IMG/VR virus record: IMGVR_UViG_3300032397_000020
Coordinates: 1-49,720 of that record
Strand: one strand, 5' to 3'
Length of the DNA stretch: 49,720 nucleotides
From: a virus
Under the pieces are notes generated by a model that worked only from the letters and a program-made list of their open reading frames with translations, made no database searches and was not told the origin of the DNA. The position numbers and the translations under genes were made by a program. Positions 16,525-25,258 of the stretch are shown here, piece after piece (the stretch's first letter is position 1; every line of letters starts with the position of its first letter).

Positions 16525-17097
16525 ATGTCGAACATAACAAAAAATTTTGCCTATGCAGAATTTAGAACATACGGGGCTCCTTCAACGTGGTTACCCCTGA
16601 ACGATTATCAAAAATTCCTTATTGATAATCTTGCAAAAAATCTGCAAATCATTCGTGATCATCTTCTCGCAAATTGCTCCATGACTATTACTTCCGCCGT
16701 AAGGAATGAGGCTGATTTTTCACGATTAAGTATTCTTGGCTACCATCCCGCCGAGGCGTCAGATCATTATTGCGGAAATGCCATTATGATCAACCCATCA
16801 TCTAAAAATTTTAAGAAATACGGAAGATATTATTATCTTTCTTCCGGTGCTGCAGACATAGTACCATCAGGTATAAGCGTCGAAGAATTATTCCAACTTG
16901 CTGTGAAGCTTACCCGATCGGATGTGTGTAAGTTCGGACAAATTATACTTGAAGAGGATAGGAGTCGAAATACCAAGTGGGTACACTTTGCGAATGATTA
17001 CAACCTTATCTTTTCAAAAGATGTGATTAATTTTCTGGGTCGAGAAAAATTTCTTACAACAAATGATGGCGGCAAAACGTACAAGATATATAATTAA
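16525..17097 (+). CDS. M15-like (D-Ala-D-Ala carboxypeptidase fold) protein with displaced metal ligands
   Basis: ATG 16525 with AAGAAGAGGTGG upstream gives 190 residues. It has features of the Hedgehog/M15 peptidase fold, which cuts peptidoglycan peptides: S-A-V-R-N-E-A-D at 57-64, S-D-H at 79-81, A-A-D-I-V-P at 109-114, F-G-Q-I-I-L-E at 137-143 and W-V-H-F at 152-155. The usual H-x-x-G-x-A-x-D spacing is broken: a roughly 25-residue insertion separates His81 from Asp111. The candidate zinc ligands are His81, Asp111 and His154. In a virion operon it could help penetrate the cell wall, or be a structural derivative. It may be inactive if the ligands do not come together. Confidence 0.72.
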   Translation: MSNITKNFAYAEFRTYGAPSTWLPLNDYQKFLIDNLAKNLQIIRDHLLANCSMTITSAVRNEADFSRLSILGYHPAEASDHYCGNAIMINPSSKNFKKYGRYYYLSSGAADIVPSGISVEELFQLAVKLTRSDVCKFGQIILEEDRSRNTKWVHFANDYNLIFSKDVINFLGREKFLTTNDGGKTYKIYN

Positions 17098-17109
17098 ACA
17101 GGGGATTAA

Positions 17110-18621
17110 ATGTACTTTACCAGCGTAGAAGTCGTCAAAACAAGGGAGAATTTTTTCTACCTTGAATGGGATGTGGCTCCAGATCCATCTGCATCCGCGT
17201 CGACTTCGCCATCTGGGTCAGATTCTCTTTCGATATCGCATTCCCCGTCAACATCTCCATCCACATCGCCTTCATCTTCAGAATCACCGTCAGCATCAGC
17301 GTCGCCGTCATTTGCAGACCAATCAGTTGACGATGTAAAATTCCAAATCCATTGGTCAAGGGATCCCATATCCGGGTTTCTTCCAGTAACTGATGGGGAT
17401 GGTAATCCGATAGAAATCGACGGGGCGATCGGCCCGCTATCCTACACTCACCAGGTTCGACAATACGACTTCAATCAAGACAGCTATTATAAAATATTGT
17501 GTCTTGACAAAGTGGACCCGGTCCAGCAATTCTTTTCATCAACAGTATTCATCGGGATGTATAGCGATGGCGTACACGAAACAATGCGATACGCCGAAGA
17601 GATTCTTTATTCGTTCTACCACGGTGAACCATGCCTGATTATCAAGAAGAAATCGTTTGGCGCCAGGTGTCCACACTGCTGGTCGGCCGAGCGACAACAA
17701 CGTATTAGAACTCATTGCGATGTTTGCAAAGGATCGGGATACGTCACCGGATATTATCAGGCAATAAGTGAGCAAGTTGCATTTGATTCAGATCCGAAGA
17801 AATCAGATTCTCAAAAAGAATTTGAAAATGTATTCGATACAATCCGGGCAAGACTATCCAACTATCCATTGGTTCGCCCGAAAGATTTGATTGTCAATCT
17901 CGACAACAATAAACGATTCGTGATCAACCATGTTGAAACTACAAAGCTTCCAAAATTAAGCGAGCTCGAAAGTTCAACAAAGGTCTTATCGAAACAGAAT
18001 TACATTATAAGCCAGCTCCTTACTCTCGAGGAGCTCAATCCTGATGACAATGAATATTTCATAGATATTGAAAATATACCGCCAATACCAATTACCGATG
18101 AGGGTCGTACTGGAAGTACGATGCCCTTTTTTAATGATCACATGCCCGTAACCGTCGATTCGCCTCTTAAGATCGACGATGGGCATCAGCATGTGATATT
18201 TCAGTATTCTTCAGATGATTTCCAATTAATCAGCGGAATCTTTACTTTAAAGAATACCGTTGGTTCAATCGGAACCGCCACCTATGTTGCGGGGGAAATG
18301 TTAGCTCCGGCTCTTAAGGCTGTATTCGTAAACGACGATGGTACCGTATCCCCTGCGGATTGTACCGATATAACTCAAGTCGACCGGGTGGTCGGCATAA
18401 CTCTGAGTGAGGCTGCCACTGGCAATAGGGTGGTTGTTCAGAAGATGGGGCAGCTCACATACGAACACTGGTCATGGATTGTTGGAAGAGGAATTTTCTT
18501 CGATCAATACGGAGATCTTACCCAGACAGTTCCATCGATCGGTTATTGGATGAATATTGCAAAAGTTATATCGCCAACTACCATTGAAGTTCTTTTACGA
18601 TTACCAGTCATAAGAGTTTAG
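17110..18621 (+). CDS. Virion neck-type protein with Ser-rich insertion and zinc ribbon
   Basis: A 503-residue multidomain protein. Residues 1-25 begin a beta-sandwich (F-Y-L-E-W-D-V-A-P), which is interrupted by a Ser-Pro repeat at about 26-67 and resumes with V-K-F-Q-I-H-W-S-R-D, like an FN3 domain with a Ser-rich loop. A zinc ribbon follows with C187, C190, C203 and C206 (C-P-H-C ... C-D-V-C-K-G-S-G). This resembles a common phage structural protein seen near head-tail joining genes. The C-terminal ~120 residues look like a small beta-barrel of capsid-fibre type (G-I-F-F-D-Q-Y-G-D-L and I-A-K-V-I-S-P-T-T-I-E-V). The stop is TAG. The likely role is a neck or head surface component. Confidence 0.75.
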   Translation: MYFTSVEVVKTRENFFYLEWDVAPDPSASASTSPSGSDSLSISHSPSTSPSTSPSSSESPSASASPSFADQSVDDVKFQIHWSRDPISGFLPVTDGDGNPIEIDGAIGPLSYTHQVRQYDFNQDSYYKILCLDKVDPVQQFFSSTVFIGMYSDGVHETMRYAEEILYSFYHGEPCLIIKKKSFGARCPHCWSAERQQRIRTHCDVCKGSGYVTGYYQAISEQVAFDSDPKKSDSQKEFENVFDTIRARLSNYPLVRPKDLIVNLDNNKRFVINHVETTKLPKLSELESSTKVLSKQNYIISQLLTLEELNPDDNEYFIDIENIPPIPITDEGRTGSTMPFFNDHMPVTVDSPLKIDDGHQHVIFQYSSDDFQLISGIFTLKNTVGSIGTATYVAGEMLAPALKAVFVNDDGTVSPADCTDITQVDRVVGITLSEAATGNRVVVQKMGQLTYEHWSWIVGRGIFFDQYGDLTQTVPSIGYWMNIAKVISPTTIEVLLRLPVIRV

Positions 18622-18632
18622 GAGAATGTATC

Positions 18633-19508
18633 ATGCCAAAAGTCAGTGTTATCCTGCCATCGAACAATGAAATGTTCCTTGAAAAAACTATTGATGATGT
18701 TTTCAAAAAAGCCCGGGGAGATATTGAAGTTATAGCGGTACTGGATGGATATTCAGCTCCCCCGCCTATCCCGCAGCGTGACAATCTCGTATTTATTCAC
18801 AAACTTGTCTCTGAGGGGATGCGCCCGGCAATCAACGATGCCGCAAAGATCGCCAAGGGTGAATTCCTCATGAAGCTCGATGCGCACTGCATGGTCGAGG
18901 AGGGGTTCGATCTTGTTCTGGCTAAGGACTGCGATTCTGATTGGATAGTGGTCCCTCGTCGTGTGAGTCTCGATGCTGAAAATTGGTGCATAGCCAATAC
19001 CGGTAAATCACCCGTCGACTATCACTATCTCACCTATCCGTATCTGAAGCCTGACGAGATCGGGATGCATGGGCAGGTATGGAATGAAAGAGCCCGCGAA
19101 CGAAAAGACATCCTGATCGATGACGAGATGTCATCTCAGGGGTCGTGCTGGTTTATGCGCAGAGATTACTTCTGGAAGTTCGGCGGAATGAGCTGCGTAG
19201 GCTACGGCAATTTCGTTCAAGAGGCTCAGCAGATAATGAACCGCTGCTGGCTATCGGGCGGCCAGGTCAAAATTAATAAAAACACATGGTACGCACATCT
19301 GCACAAAGGAAAAAAGTACGGTCGCGGATATTTCATTTCAAAGAATTCAATGATCAATGGAGCGGTTTATTCCGCCGATTTCTGGATGAATGATAAATGG
19401 GATCCTTCGTGGCCGGAAAAGATACACAATCTTGAATGGTTGATCGATAAATTCTGGCCGGTGCCAAGCTGGCCGCACAATTGGAAAGAGTTGCATAATA
19501 AAAAATGA
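18633..19508 (+). CDS. Glycosyltransferase family 2-like, DxH type
   Basis: A 291-residue GT-A fold enzyme (V-S-V-I-L-P-S-N-N-E at 4-13; V-I-A-V-L-D-G-Y at 33-40). The metal-binding motif is D83-A-H85 (K-L-D-A-H-C), the Asp-x-His type found for example in polypeptide GalNAc transferases, rather than the usual D-x-D. A region rich in W, G and R, with H-L-H-K-G-K-K-Y-G-R at about 226-235, probably forms the acceptor loop. It would move a sugar from a nucleotide donor onto an acceptor. It opens the cassette that ends at 28562 and overlaps the next gene by 4 nt (ATGA). Donor and acceptor are unknown. Confidence 0.85.
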   Translation: MPKVSVILPSNNEMFLEKTIDDVFKKARGDIEVIAVLDGYSAPPPIPQRDNLVFIHKLVSEGMRPAINDAAKIAKGEFLMKLDAHCMVEEGFDLVLAKDCDSDWIVVPRRVSLDAENWCIANTGKSPVDYHYLTYPYLKPDEIGMHGQVWNERARERKDILIDDEMSSQGSCWFMRRDYFWKFGGMSCVGYGNFVQEAQQIMNRCWLSGGQVKINKNTWYAHLHKGKKYGRGYFISKNSMINGAVYSADFWMNDKWDPSWPEKIHNLEWLIDKFWPVPSWPHNWKELHNKK

Positions 19509-20224
19509 TTCACGGAACCAAAGTAGGGATAGTAACCCGCTTCAAGGACCGTCTGAATTACATATCGCAAGCTCTTCCAACCTGGATCGCTTTAAGCGAA
19601 ATTGATCAGATTGTAATTGTGGATTGGGATTCCGAAGAAGACATTATCCCTTTTGTAAACAGTATCAATGATGAACGAATCAGCGTGATCCGGGTTCCCA
19701 ATCAAAAATATTGGGACCCGGGACGCGCTCATAATGTGGGCATACGCTTTGTCCAAACCGACTTGATATTTATAGTGGACTGCGATGTAAAAATTAATAC
19801 CCCGTGTTTTGAAAAAATAAATCCACTTCCAAATAATGAATTCTACATTCGATCGGATAAATGGAGAGGTGATCCACACAGGCTTCGTGGTCTATCTGGA
19901 ACGTGCATGTTCCAGAAAAAAATGTGGATTGAAATAAATGGATATGCGGAAAATAAAACCTCATACGGACTTGAAGATTTAGATTTTTATAATGAGGCTG
20001 TTAAGTGCGGATATCATCAGATAAAAGCTTTCACCGCAGACCAATTAACCCACATATCTCATGGATATGATATTCGTCAACAGCATTATAAAGACAAGTA
20101 TGATGATTTGAAAGATGCGATTAAAGTTGCAGAAAACCAATTAAGGTGCATGGAAGATGTTAGGTATATGGAAATGGTTAAAGCATCAATTTATAATAAT
20201 AATTGCTGGAAGGATATGCAATGA
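19505..20224 (+). CDS. Glycosyltransferase, GT-A with galactosyltransferase-like C-terminus
   Basis: A 239-residue glycosyltransferase. It starts V-G-I-V-T-R-F-K-D-R, then I-V-I-V-D-W-D-S (36-43) and a D-x-D motif D92-C-D94 (F-I-V-D-C-D). The C-terminal motif N-G-Y-x-E ... G-L-E-D-L-D-F (145-161) is typical of the chondroitin/galactosyltransferase C-terminal module. It overlaps both neighbours by ATGA. The acceptor is unknown; from context it may extend a sugar added by the preceding enzyme. Confidence 0.85.
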   Translation: MIHGTKVGIVTRFKDRLNYISQALPTWIALSEIDQIVIVDWDSEEDIIPFVNSINDERISVIRVPNQKYWDPGRAHNVGIRFVQTDLIFIVDCDVKINTPCFEKINPLPNNEFYIRSDKWRGDPHRLRGLSGTCMFQKKMWIEINGYAENKTSYGLEDLDFYNEAVKCGYHQIKAFTADQLTHISHGYDIRQQHYKDKYDDLKDAIKVAENQLRCMEDVRYMEMVKASIYNNNCWKDMQ

Positions 20225-20853
20225 AGCCAGAAGCGACAATTATATATTACACAGCAAATGCTGAGGATGAAAAATTAGAGAACCATGTTCGAGAGACCAT
20301 ATTAAGGAATAATAAAGGAAAATATCCAATCATATCCGTATCAAGGAAACCAATTGATTTTGGAAAAAATATTTGTGTTGGAGAAATTCCAATTTGTGAT
20401 GTTTCTGCTTTTAAACAATTATTAGCCGGGCTGTTAGCTGCAGAAACAAAATTCTGTATTGCTGCTGAATCCGATGTTCTTTATCCGCCTGAATATTTTA
20501 ATTTTATTCCACCGACCGATCGTGACGCCTATCGGTATAATAATCTCTGGATGTTCACATCGTATATCAGCAAAGGCAATCAAAATAAATTTTGGAAAAA
20601 GGAGTTTAGCGAAGGCGCCCAGATGGTTGGAAGAGAATATTGGATTGAAAGAATACAGGTTGGAATAGAGCGTGGCGACGGAAGACACATTTTCCCAACC
20701 AGAGATCAATTTAATTGGAACTCTATCAATCCGGTAATTACTATTAAAACGGGAATGGGATTAAGGCCAAGGTCGGGGCATACACCCGAATCATCTTATG
20801 TTATTCCATTTTGGGGATCAACTGATTATTTAAGAAAGAAAATTTGGGGATGA
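20221..20853 (+). CDS. Putative glycosyltransferase, YYT-N/FG-N-CVG family, copy 1
   Basis: A 210-residue protein. It is one of four related sequences in this cassette, with I-I-Y-Y-T-A-N at 7-13, I-I-S-V-S-R-K-P-I-D-F-G at 37-48, N-I-C-V-G at 50-54, then a metal-type motif A-E83-S-D85-V-L-Y-P-P-E-Y-F-x-F-I-P-P, and a C-terminal F-W-G-S-T-D-Y. The fold looks GT-A-like, with E-S-D standing in for D-x-D. It is about 65-70 percent similar by eye to the next gene, an evident recent tandem duplication. It overlaps both neighbours by 4 nt. I recognise the GT-like layout but not a named family. Confidence 0.75.
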   Translation: MKPEATIIYYTANAEDEKLENHVRETILRNNKGKYPIISVSRKPIDFGKNICVGEIPICDVSAFKQLLAGLLAAETKFCIAAESDVLYPPEYFNFIPPTDRDAYRYNNLWMFTSYISKGNQNKFWKKEFSEGAQMVGREYWIERIQVGIERGDGRHIFPTRDQFNWNSINPVITIKTGMGLRPRSGHTPESSYVIPFWGSTDYLRKKIWG

Positions 20854-21500
20854 AAAAGAATCCAGAAGCAACAATTATTTATTATACAGCAAACGTCGAA
20901 GACGAATATGTCGAATCGTTTGTCAAAAATGCAATATTAAAACATAATAAAGGAAAATATCCAATCATATCCGTATCGCGAAAGCCAATTGATTTTGGAG
21001 AAAATATTTGTGTTGGCGAGACCGAAGTCAGTTACATGTCTGCATTTAAACAATTGCTAATTGGTCTCAGGGCTGCTAATACAAAGTTTTGTATTGCGGC
21101 TGAGTCGGATGTTCTTTATCCTCCCGAATATTTTGATTTTATTCCACCGGTGGACGATCAGGCTTATCGAGGTACAAATATATGGGTTTTTCACTCTTGG
21201 ATAGGAAAAGGAAATAGGAATCTATTTTGGAAGAAGGCGTTCACAGAGGGGGCGCAAATTATAGGAAGAGAGTTTTGGATTGATAAATTGAAATGGAGTA
21301 TCGATAATGGTGGAAAGGTAGCGTTCAAAAGCAGGGATGACTTTTCATTCAAAAATAAAAATCCAATTGTTACAATAAAAACCGGCCACGGCATGAAGAA
21401 ATGGACAAAATATTCTGACATTTCTTCATATCAAATTCCATTCTGGGGATCAACTGATTTTCTCAGAAAGAAAATATGGGGAACAAATGAAATTAAGTAA
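20850..21500 (+). CDS. Putative glycosyltransferase, same family, copy 2
   Basis: A 216-residue tandem duplicate of the preceding gene, sharing I-I-Y-Y-T-A-N, I-S-V-S-R-K-P-I-D-F-G, N-I-C-V-G-E, A-A-E-S-D-V-L-Y-P-P and P-F-W-G-S-T-D. Even the DNA is similar over AAAGGAAAATATCCAATCAT. Differences cluster in the middle (N-I-W-V-F-H-S-W-I-G), the probable acceptor region. The start is ATG 20850, overlapping the previous stop. Possibly a second transferase with changed acceptor specificity. Confidence 0.75.
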   Translation: MKKNPEATIIYYTANVEDEYVESFVKNAILKHNKGKYPIISVSRKPIDFGENICVGETEVSYMSAFKQLLIGLRAANTKFCIAAESDVLYPPEYFDFIPPVDDQAYRGTNIWVFHSWIGKGNRNLFWKKAFTEGAQIIGREFWIDKLKWSIDNGGKVAFKSRDDFSFKNKNPIVTIKTGHGMKKWTKYSDISSYQIPFWGSTDFLRKKIWGTNEIK

Positions 21501-21984
21501 AGGTTGGGGAACACACATGCCAGTTCTTATCAAAGCTATTCAATCATCCAAAGGCCCGGTTCTTGAATTGGGGACAGGGCTCTATAGCACTCCGTTGATG
21601 CACTGGTTATGTTTTGACGAGAAGCGCCCACTCGTATCTTATGAACATGATCCGAAATATTTTAAATACAACCACCAATACACTGCTGATTTTCACAAAG
21701 TAATATTGGTTGAAGAATGGTCAAAGATAAATATCAATGATACGTTTTGGAGTGTTGTTCTCATTGACACCGATGCCGATGGATCTGTCAGAAAAGAAAT
21801 GGTAAAAACTGTTGCCAATAACGCTCAGTATATTGTCATGCACGACACCAACCCATATCTCGACAGCCACTACCATTACAGTGAAGTGTTCCCACTTTTT
21901 AAATTTCGTTTTAATTATACCAAGGCGAGCCCCAACACTTCCATAGTAAGTAATTTTGTGGACGTTTCAAACTTTATAATCTAA
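21487..21984 (+). CDS. SAM-dependent methyltransferase-like protein (short)
   Basis: A 165-residue Rossmann-type protein with V-L-E-L-G-T-G-L-Y-S-T (25-35) as the SAM-binding loop, an acidic strand end (S-Y-E-H-D-P-K at 51-57, the ribose-binding type) and V-V-L-I-D-T-D-A-D-G (90-99). Length is short for a class I methyltransferase, so substrate-binding parts may be minimal. It overlaps the preceding gene by 14 nt. In this cassette it could methylate sugars, as in capping of glycans. Substrate unknown. Confidence 0.75.
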   Translation: MKLSKGWGTHMPVLIKAIQSSKGPVLELGTGLYSTPLMHWLCFDEKRPLVSYEHDPKYFKYNHQYTADFHKVILVEEWSKININDTFWSVVLIDTDADGSVRKEMVKTVANNAQYIVMHDTNPYLDSHYHYSEVFPLFKFRFNYTKASPNTSIVSNFVDVSNFII

Positions 21985-21998
21985 GAAAGGAAATAGTT

Positions 21999-22619
21999 AT
22001 GGATGTTAATAAATTCATCATTGATAAATACAACGTACACGATCTTCCAGAAGGCTGCCAGCCTATTCAATTGCCAATTGCAAGAGAAGACTTATCCGCA
22101 TTATTTTGTGAGCTTGGCTACAAAGTTGGTGCAGAAATAGGCGTAGAGTCTGGAAGGTTTTCCAAGTCTCTTTGCGAAAATAATCCCGGCGTGAAGCACT
22201 ATGCGGTTGATGCGTGGCAAGCATATAAGGGATATCGTGATCATGTAAATCAGGAAAAGCTTGATAGGTTTAAGAGGGATGCGGAGATCCGCCTCGCAGA
22301 ATATAATTGCACAATAATACAGGCGTTTAGTCTTGATGCCGTCAAACAATTTGAAAACAATTCCCTCGATTATGTTTATATCGACGGGAATCACGATTTT
22401 CAAAATTGCTGCAACGACATTGTAGAGTGGGGGAAAAAAGTTCGACCCGGTGGAATTATATCCGGGCACGATTTTGATCCGCATCGAAAAGGTAAATCGT
22501 ACATTCATGTCAACGAATGCGTGACCGCATATTGCTTAGCCTACGATATTAAAACGTGGTTTTTAACCTCAAACAAAACAGAAGGGTTATCAAGATCATT
22601 CTTGTGGGTAAAATCATGA
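21999..22619 (+). CDS. Class I SAM methyltransferase, copy 1
   Basis: A 206-residue methyltransferase of the type found in sugar and glycan modification. Its motifs are E-I-G-V-E-S-G-R-F (46-54) as SAM loop, Y-I-D-G-N-H-D-F (127-134) and W-G-K-K-V-R-P-G-G-I-I-S-G-H-D-F (about 142-158). It is a paralogue of the next gene. AGAAAGGAAATAG precedes the ATG. The Y-I-D-G-x-H motif is typical of the Methyltransf_24-like families, where the acidic and His residues can bind a metal. Substrate not known. Confidence 0.85.
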   Translation: MDVNKFIIDKYNVHDLPEGCQPIQLPIAREDLSALFCELGYKVGAEIGVESGRFSKSLCENNPGVKHYAVDAWQAYKGYRDHVNQEKLDRFKRDAEIRLAEYNCTIIQAFSLDAVKQFENNSLDYVYIDGNHDFQNCCNDIVEWGKKVRPGGIISGHDFDPHRKGKSYIHVNECVTAYCLAYDIKTWFLTSNKTEGLSRSFLWVKS

Positions 22620-23251
22620 ACACAACACAATACATTCTTGAAAAGTATGGGAAGACGGATTATCAGGGAGAGATGCCGATCCAACTTGATATACTTCGGG
22701 ATGACCTTGCCGGCTTATTTAATGAATTAAATCTCAATGTTGGTGTTGAGATTGGTGTAGCCGGAGGAAGGTTTTCTCAAATTCTTCTTGAGGGCCATCC
22801 AAACATGCAGTTGACCGGAGTTGATCCGTATTTGTCGTATGATGAGTATTTTGATTTTAAGACGCAGGAGATTATAAGCGGATTCATACCAAGTATGAAA
22901 AAAAGAATTGATAAGCATAAAGACAGATTCAAATTGATTCAGAAAACAAGCCTTGAGGCTGTAAAAGACTTTAAGGACAACAGTTTGGATTTTGTCTACA
23001 TTGATGGAAACCACTTGTTCCAATATGTCGTCAATGATCTTGCTGAATGGGGCAAGAAAATCAAATCGGGCGGAATAATATCAGGACACGATTTTGAAGT
23101 TAGAAGAAAGCCTGATTGCATACACGCAGAGGAGGTCGTCCGTGGATGGACGGCTGCATATGATATCAAACCTTGGTTTATAACAAAAAGGGCGAGAAGG
23201 TATAACCAAGACGGAAACGTCCATAGATCTTTTTTTTGGGAGAAAATATGA
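22616..23251 (+). CDS. Class I SAM methyltransferase, copy 2
   Basis: A 211-residue paralogue of the preceding gene with E-I-G-V-A-G-G-R-F at 45-53, F-V-Y-I-D-G-N-H-L-F, W-G-K-K-I-K-S-G-G-I-I-S-G-H-D-F and a matching C-terminus (A-Y-D-I-K-P-W-F, then R-S-F-F-W). The start is ATG 22616 (ATGA overlap); upstream in-frame codons belong to the preceding gene's region. Tandem duplication with divergence in the central helix suggests different methylation positions or substrates. Confidence 0.85.
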   Translation: MNTTQYILEKYGKTDYQGEMPIQLDILRDDLAGLFNELNLNVGVEIGVAGGRFSQILLEGHPNMQLTGVDPYLSYDEYFDFKTQEIISGFIPSMKKRIDKHKDRFKLIQKTSLEAVKDFKDNSLDFVYIDGNHLFQYVVNDLAEWGKKIKSGGIISGHDFEVRRKPDCIHAEEVVRGWTAAYDIKPWFITKRARRYNQDGNVHRSFFWEKI

Positions 23252-23949
23252 ATGACATTACAGTTGTTTACTATACGTCAAATTTTGCAAATCCCCCTTT
23301 CACTGAAGCTGTTCGTGCAAGATTGTTGGAGTCTATTGGTGATACTCCACTTATTAGCGTGTCTCAAAAGCCAATGGATTTTGGACATAACATATGCGTT
23401 GGGGATATTGGACGATCGCAGGTTAATATATACAAACAGGTCAACATTGGGATCAAGGCCGCAAAAACAAAATATGTAGCATTGTGCGAAGATGATTGCC
23501 TGTATCCGCCAAGCCATTTCACATGCTTCCGGCCAAAGGATGATGAGTTTGCATACAACATGAACAGGTGGGGAGTTTATACGTGGACCAAGCCGCCGAT
23601 ATTTTCAAACAAGAATAGAATTTCTCTTAGCCAGTGTATTGCTAATAGAGAATTCATGATTGAGTGTTCGGACGAAAGGTTTGCAAAATTCCCTGATGAG
23701 TCCAAAATACCATTGCATCACTTTGCTGAATTTGGAAAATACGAAAAATGGATGGATATCAAAATCCGTAAAAAGGTTGAGTTTAATTCTCCTGATCCTA
23801 CTATAATATTCTCTCATCCCGACGCTATTGGATATTCGGGGTTGGGGGTCAGAAAGCGTCATGGCGATCTTAAGGCAAATGAATTCCCAATGTGGGGCAC
23901 AGCAGAAGAGGTGTTAAAAAAATATTGGGGAACTGAAAGATTGATATGA
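23248..23949 (+). CDS. Putative glycosyltransferase, YYT-N family, copy 3
   Basis: A 233-residue diverged member of the family of copies 1 and 2: V-V-Y-Y-T-S-N, I-S-V-S-Q-K-P-M-D-F-G-H-N-I-C-V-G, then C-E-D-D-C-L-Y-P-P-S-H-F as the metal-type motif, and P-M-W-G-T-A-E-E near the end. The motif E-D-D replaces E-S-D. The C-terminal half has a distinct H-x-A-E-F-G-K-Y-E region. It overlaps both neighbours by ATGA. Confidence 0.75.
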   Translation: MNDITVVYYTSNFANPPFTEAVRARLLESIGDTPLISVSQKPMDFGHNICVGDIGRSQVNIYKQVNIGIKAAKTKYVALCEDDCLYPPSHFTCFRPKDDEFAYNMNRWGVYTWTKPPIFSNKNRISLSQCIANREFMIECSDERFAKFPDESKIPLHHFAEFGKYEKWMDIKIRKKVEFNSPDPTIIFSHPDAIGYSGLGVRKRHGDLKANEFPMWGTAEEVLKKYWGTERLI

Positions 23950-24533
23950 TAAAAATATCTTCAAAGGATCGGTTCTCGGTTCACGATAAGGACTTTGTAA
24001 AAAGGTATGCGAGGACATCTCAAAGGCCTCGCATACTATTGAGCCGGTCTTATGTTGATATGGCGTTAAAAATATCAGGAAAGCGCAGGCCGACAATATG
24101 CGAAATAGGATGCGGAGCTCTTGATATCTGTGGTCCATACGCAATTGGCGCCGATGTTGTCGGATACGACTTTCATCAAAAATCTGTTGACTATGCGATA
24201 AGTCAATATGCAAACGCAAAGGTGTATTGCAAAAACATCAACACACTTCACAATATAAGCTGCGATATTCTTGTGGCGTGTGAGGTGTTGGAGCATGTCG
24301 ATTATCCAGTAGCAATCATGGATCAAATTACAAAGTCTTCGAAAATATTAATAATATCTCATCCAATTGATGAATCTGAAAATTCAAAGGCCACTAAAGG
24401 CGAACACTGTTGGTCATTTTCAGAAAATGATTTTAACGCCTGGTTTGAGCCAAATGGATTTAAAATAATGAATAAAGAATATTTTAAAAATGGTCCATTT
24501 AATACTTTAATTGGTATTGGGGTAAGGCCATGA
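23946..24533 (+). CDS. SAM methyltransferase, Methyltransf_11-like
   Basis: A 195-residue methyltransferase with I-C-E-I-G-C-G-A-L-D at 51-60 (SAM loop), V-V-G-Y-D (71-75), and A-C-E-V-L-E-H-V (111-118), the classical motif of methyltransferases acting on small molecules, sugars or lipids. It is unrelated in detail to the two paralogues upstream. It overlaps neighbours on both sides (4 nt). A role in O-methylating sugars of the glycan made by this cassette is a reasonable guess. Confidence 0.82.
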   Translation: MIKISSKDRFSVHDKDFVKRYARTSQRPRILLSRSYVDMALKISGKRRPTICEIGCGALDICGPYAIGADVVGYDFHQKSVDYAISQYANAKVYCKNINTLHNISCDILVACEVLEHVDYPVAIMDQITKSSKILIISHPIDESENSKATKGEHCWSFSENDFNAWFEPNGFKIMNKEYFKNGPFNTLIGIGVRP

Positions 24534-25258
24534 ACATTCACGTTTATTGTATAGAGAGAAATGAAATAAAGATATTGCCATACTTTATGAGACATTATCA
24601 AAGATTCGTTTCTCAATTTTTTATCTTTGATGACAATAGCGATGATGGCACTGTCGAGTTTCTTAAGACGTTTCCAAATGTGACAATACTTCCATTGGAA
24701 ATGAGGGGTATTGATGATACATATTTTAGGAAAGTTCATCAAAACGAATACATAAAATGGAGTCGAGGGAAATGCGACTTCGTCATGGCTGTAGACTCAG
24801 ATGAATTTGTTTATCATCCAAATATTGTAGCAGCGTTACAACAATGCAAAGATAATAATGAGCAGATTATTAAGCCCGAGGGATATACAATGTTCTCCGA
24901 AGAATTTTGTAAGACCGATGGGCAGATATGCGATGAAATAAAAACTGGATACCGGGATGTGTGGTATGATAAACCGGTAATATTCGATCCTGCAGTTAAT
25001 ATGCAGTGGGATCTTGGCCGACATGGTTTAAAACCAATGGGCGACACAAAAATAAGCACAGACTCAGGAATAAAATTTCTTCACTATCGATATCTTGGAA
25101 AGCAATATTGCGAACAGCGTCACAGTGATCACTTCAAAAGATTATCAGCTCATAATTTAAAATGGAAACTTGGAAGACACCTCGATCCCAAGAGCAAATA
25201 TTATCACAGTCTTCCATGGTTTGAAAAAGTAAAGGGTGAGGTAAAAGTATGTATTTAA
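24530..25258 (+). CDS. Glycosyltransferase (Glyco_tranf_2_4-like)
   Basis: A 242-residue glycosyltransferase. N-E at 11-12 and I-F-D-D-N-S-D-D-G (32-40) followed by M-A-V-D-S-D-E-F (86-93) are typical of the GT92/Glyco_tranf_2_4 group, in which V-D-x-D-E-F carries the metal site. His/Arg-rich C-terminal motifs (H-Y-R-Y-L-G, K-L-G-R-H-L-D-P) follow. The same domain type recurs in the C-terminal half of the next gene, which it overlaps by 10 nt. Confidence 0.85.
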   Translation: MNIHVYCIERNEIKILPYFMRHYQRFVSQFFIFDDNSDDGTVEFLKTFPNVTILPLEMRGIDDTYFRKVHQNEYIKWSRGKCDFVMAVDSDEFVYHPNIVAALQQCKDNNEQIIKPEGYTMFSEEFCKTDGQICDEIKTGYRDVWYDKPVIFDPAVNMQWDLGRHGLKPMGDTKISTDSGIKFLHYRYLGKQYCEQRHSDHFKRLSAHNLKWKLGRHLDPKSKYYHSLPWFEKVKGEVKVCI

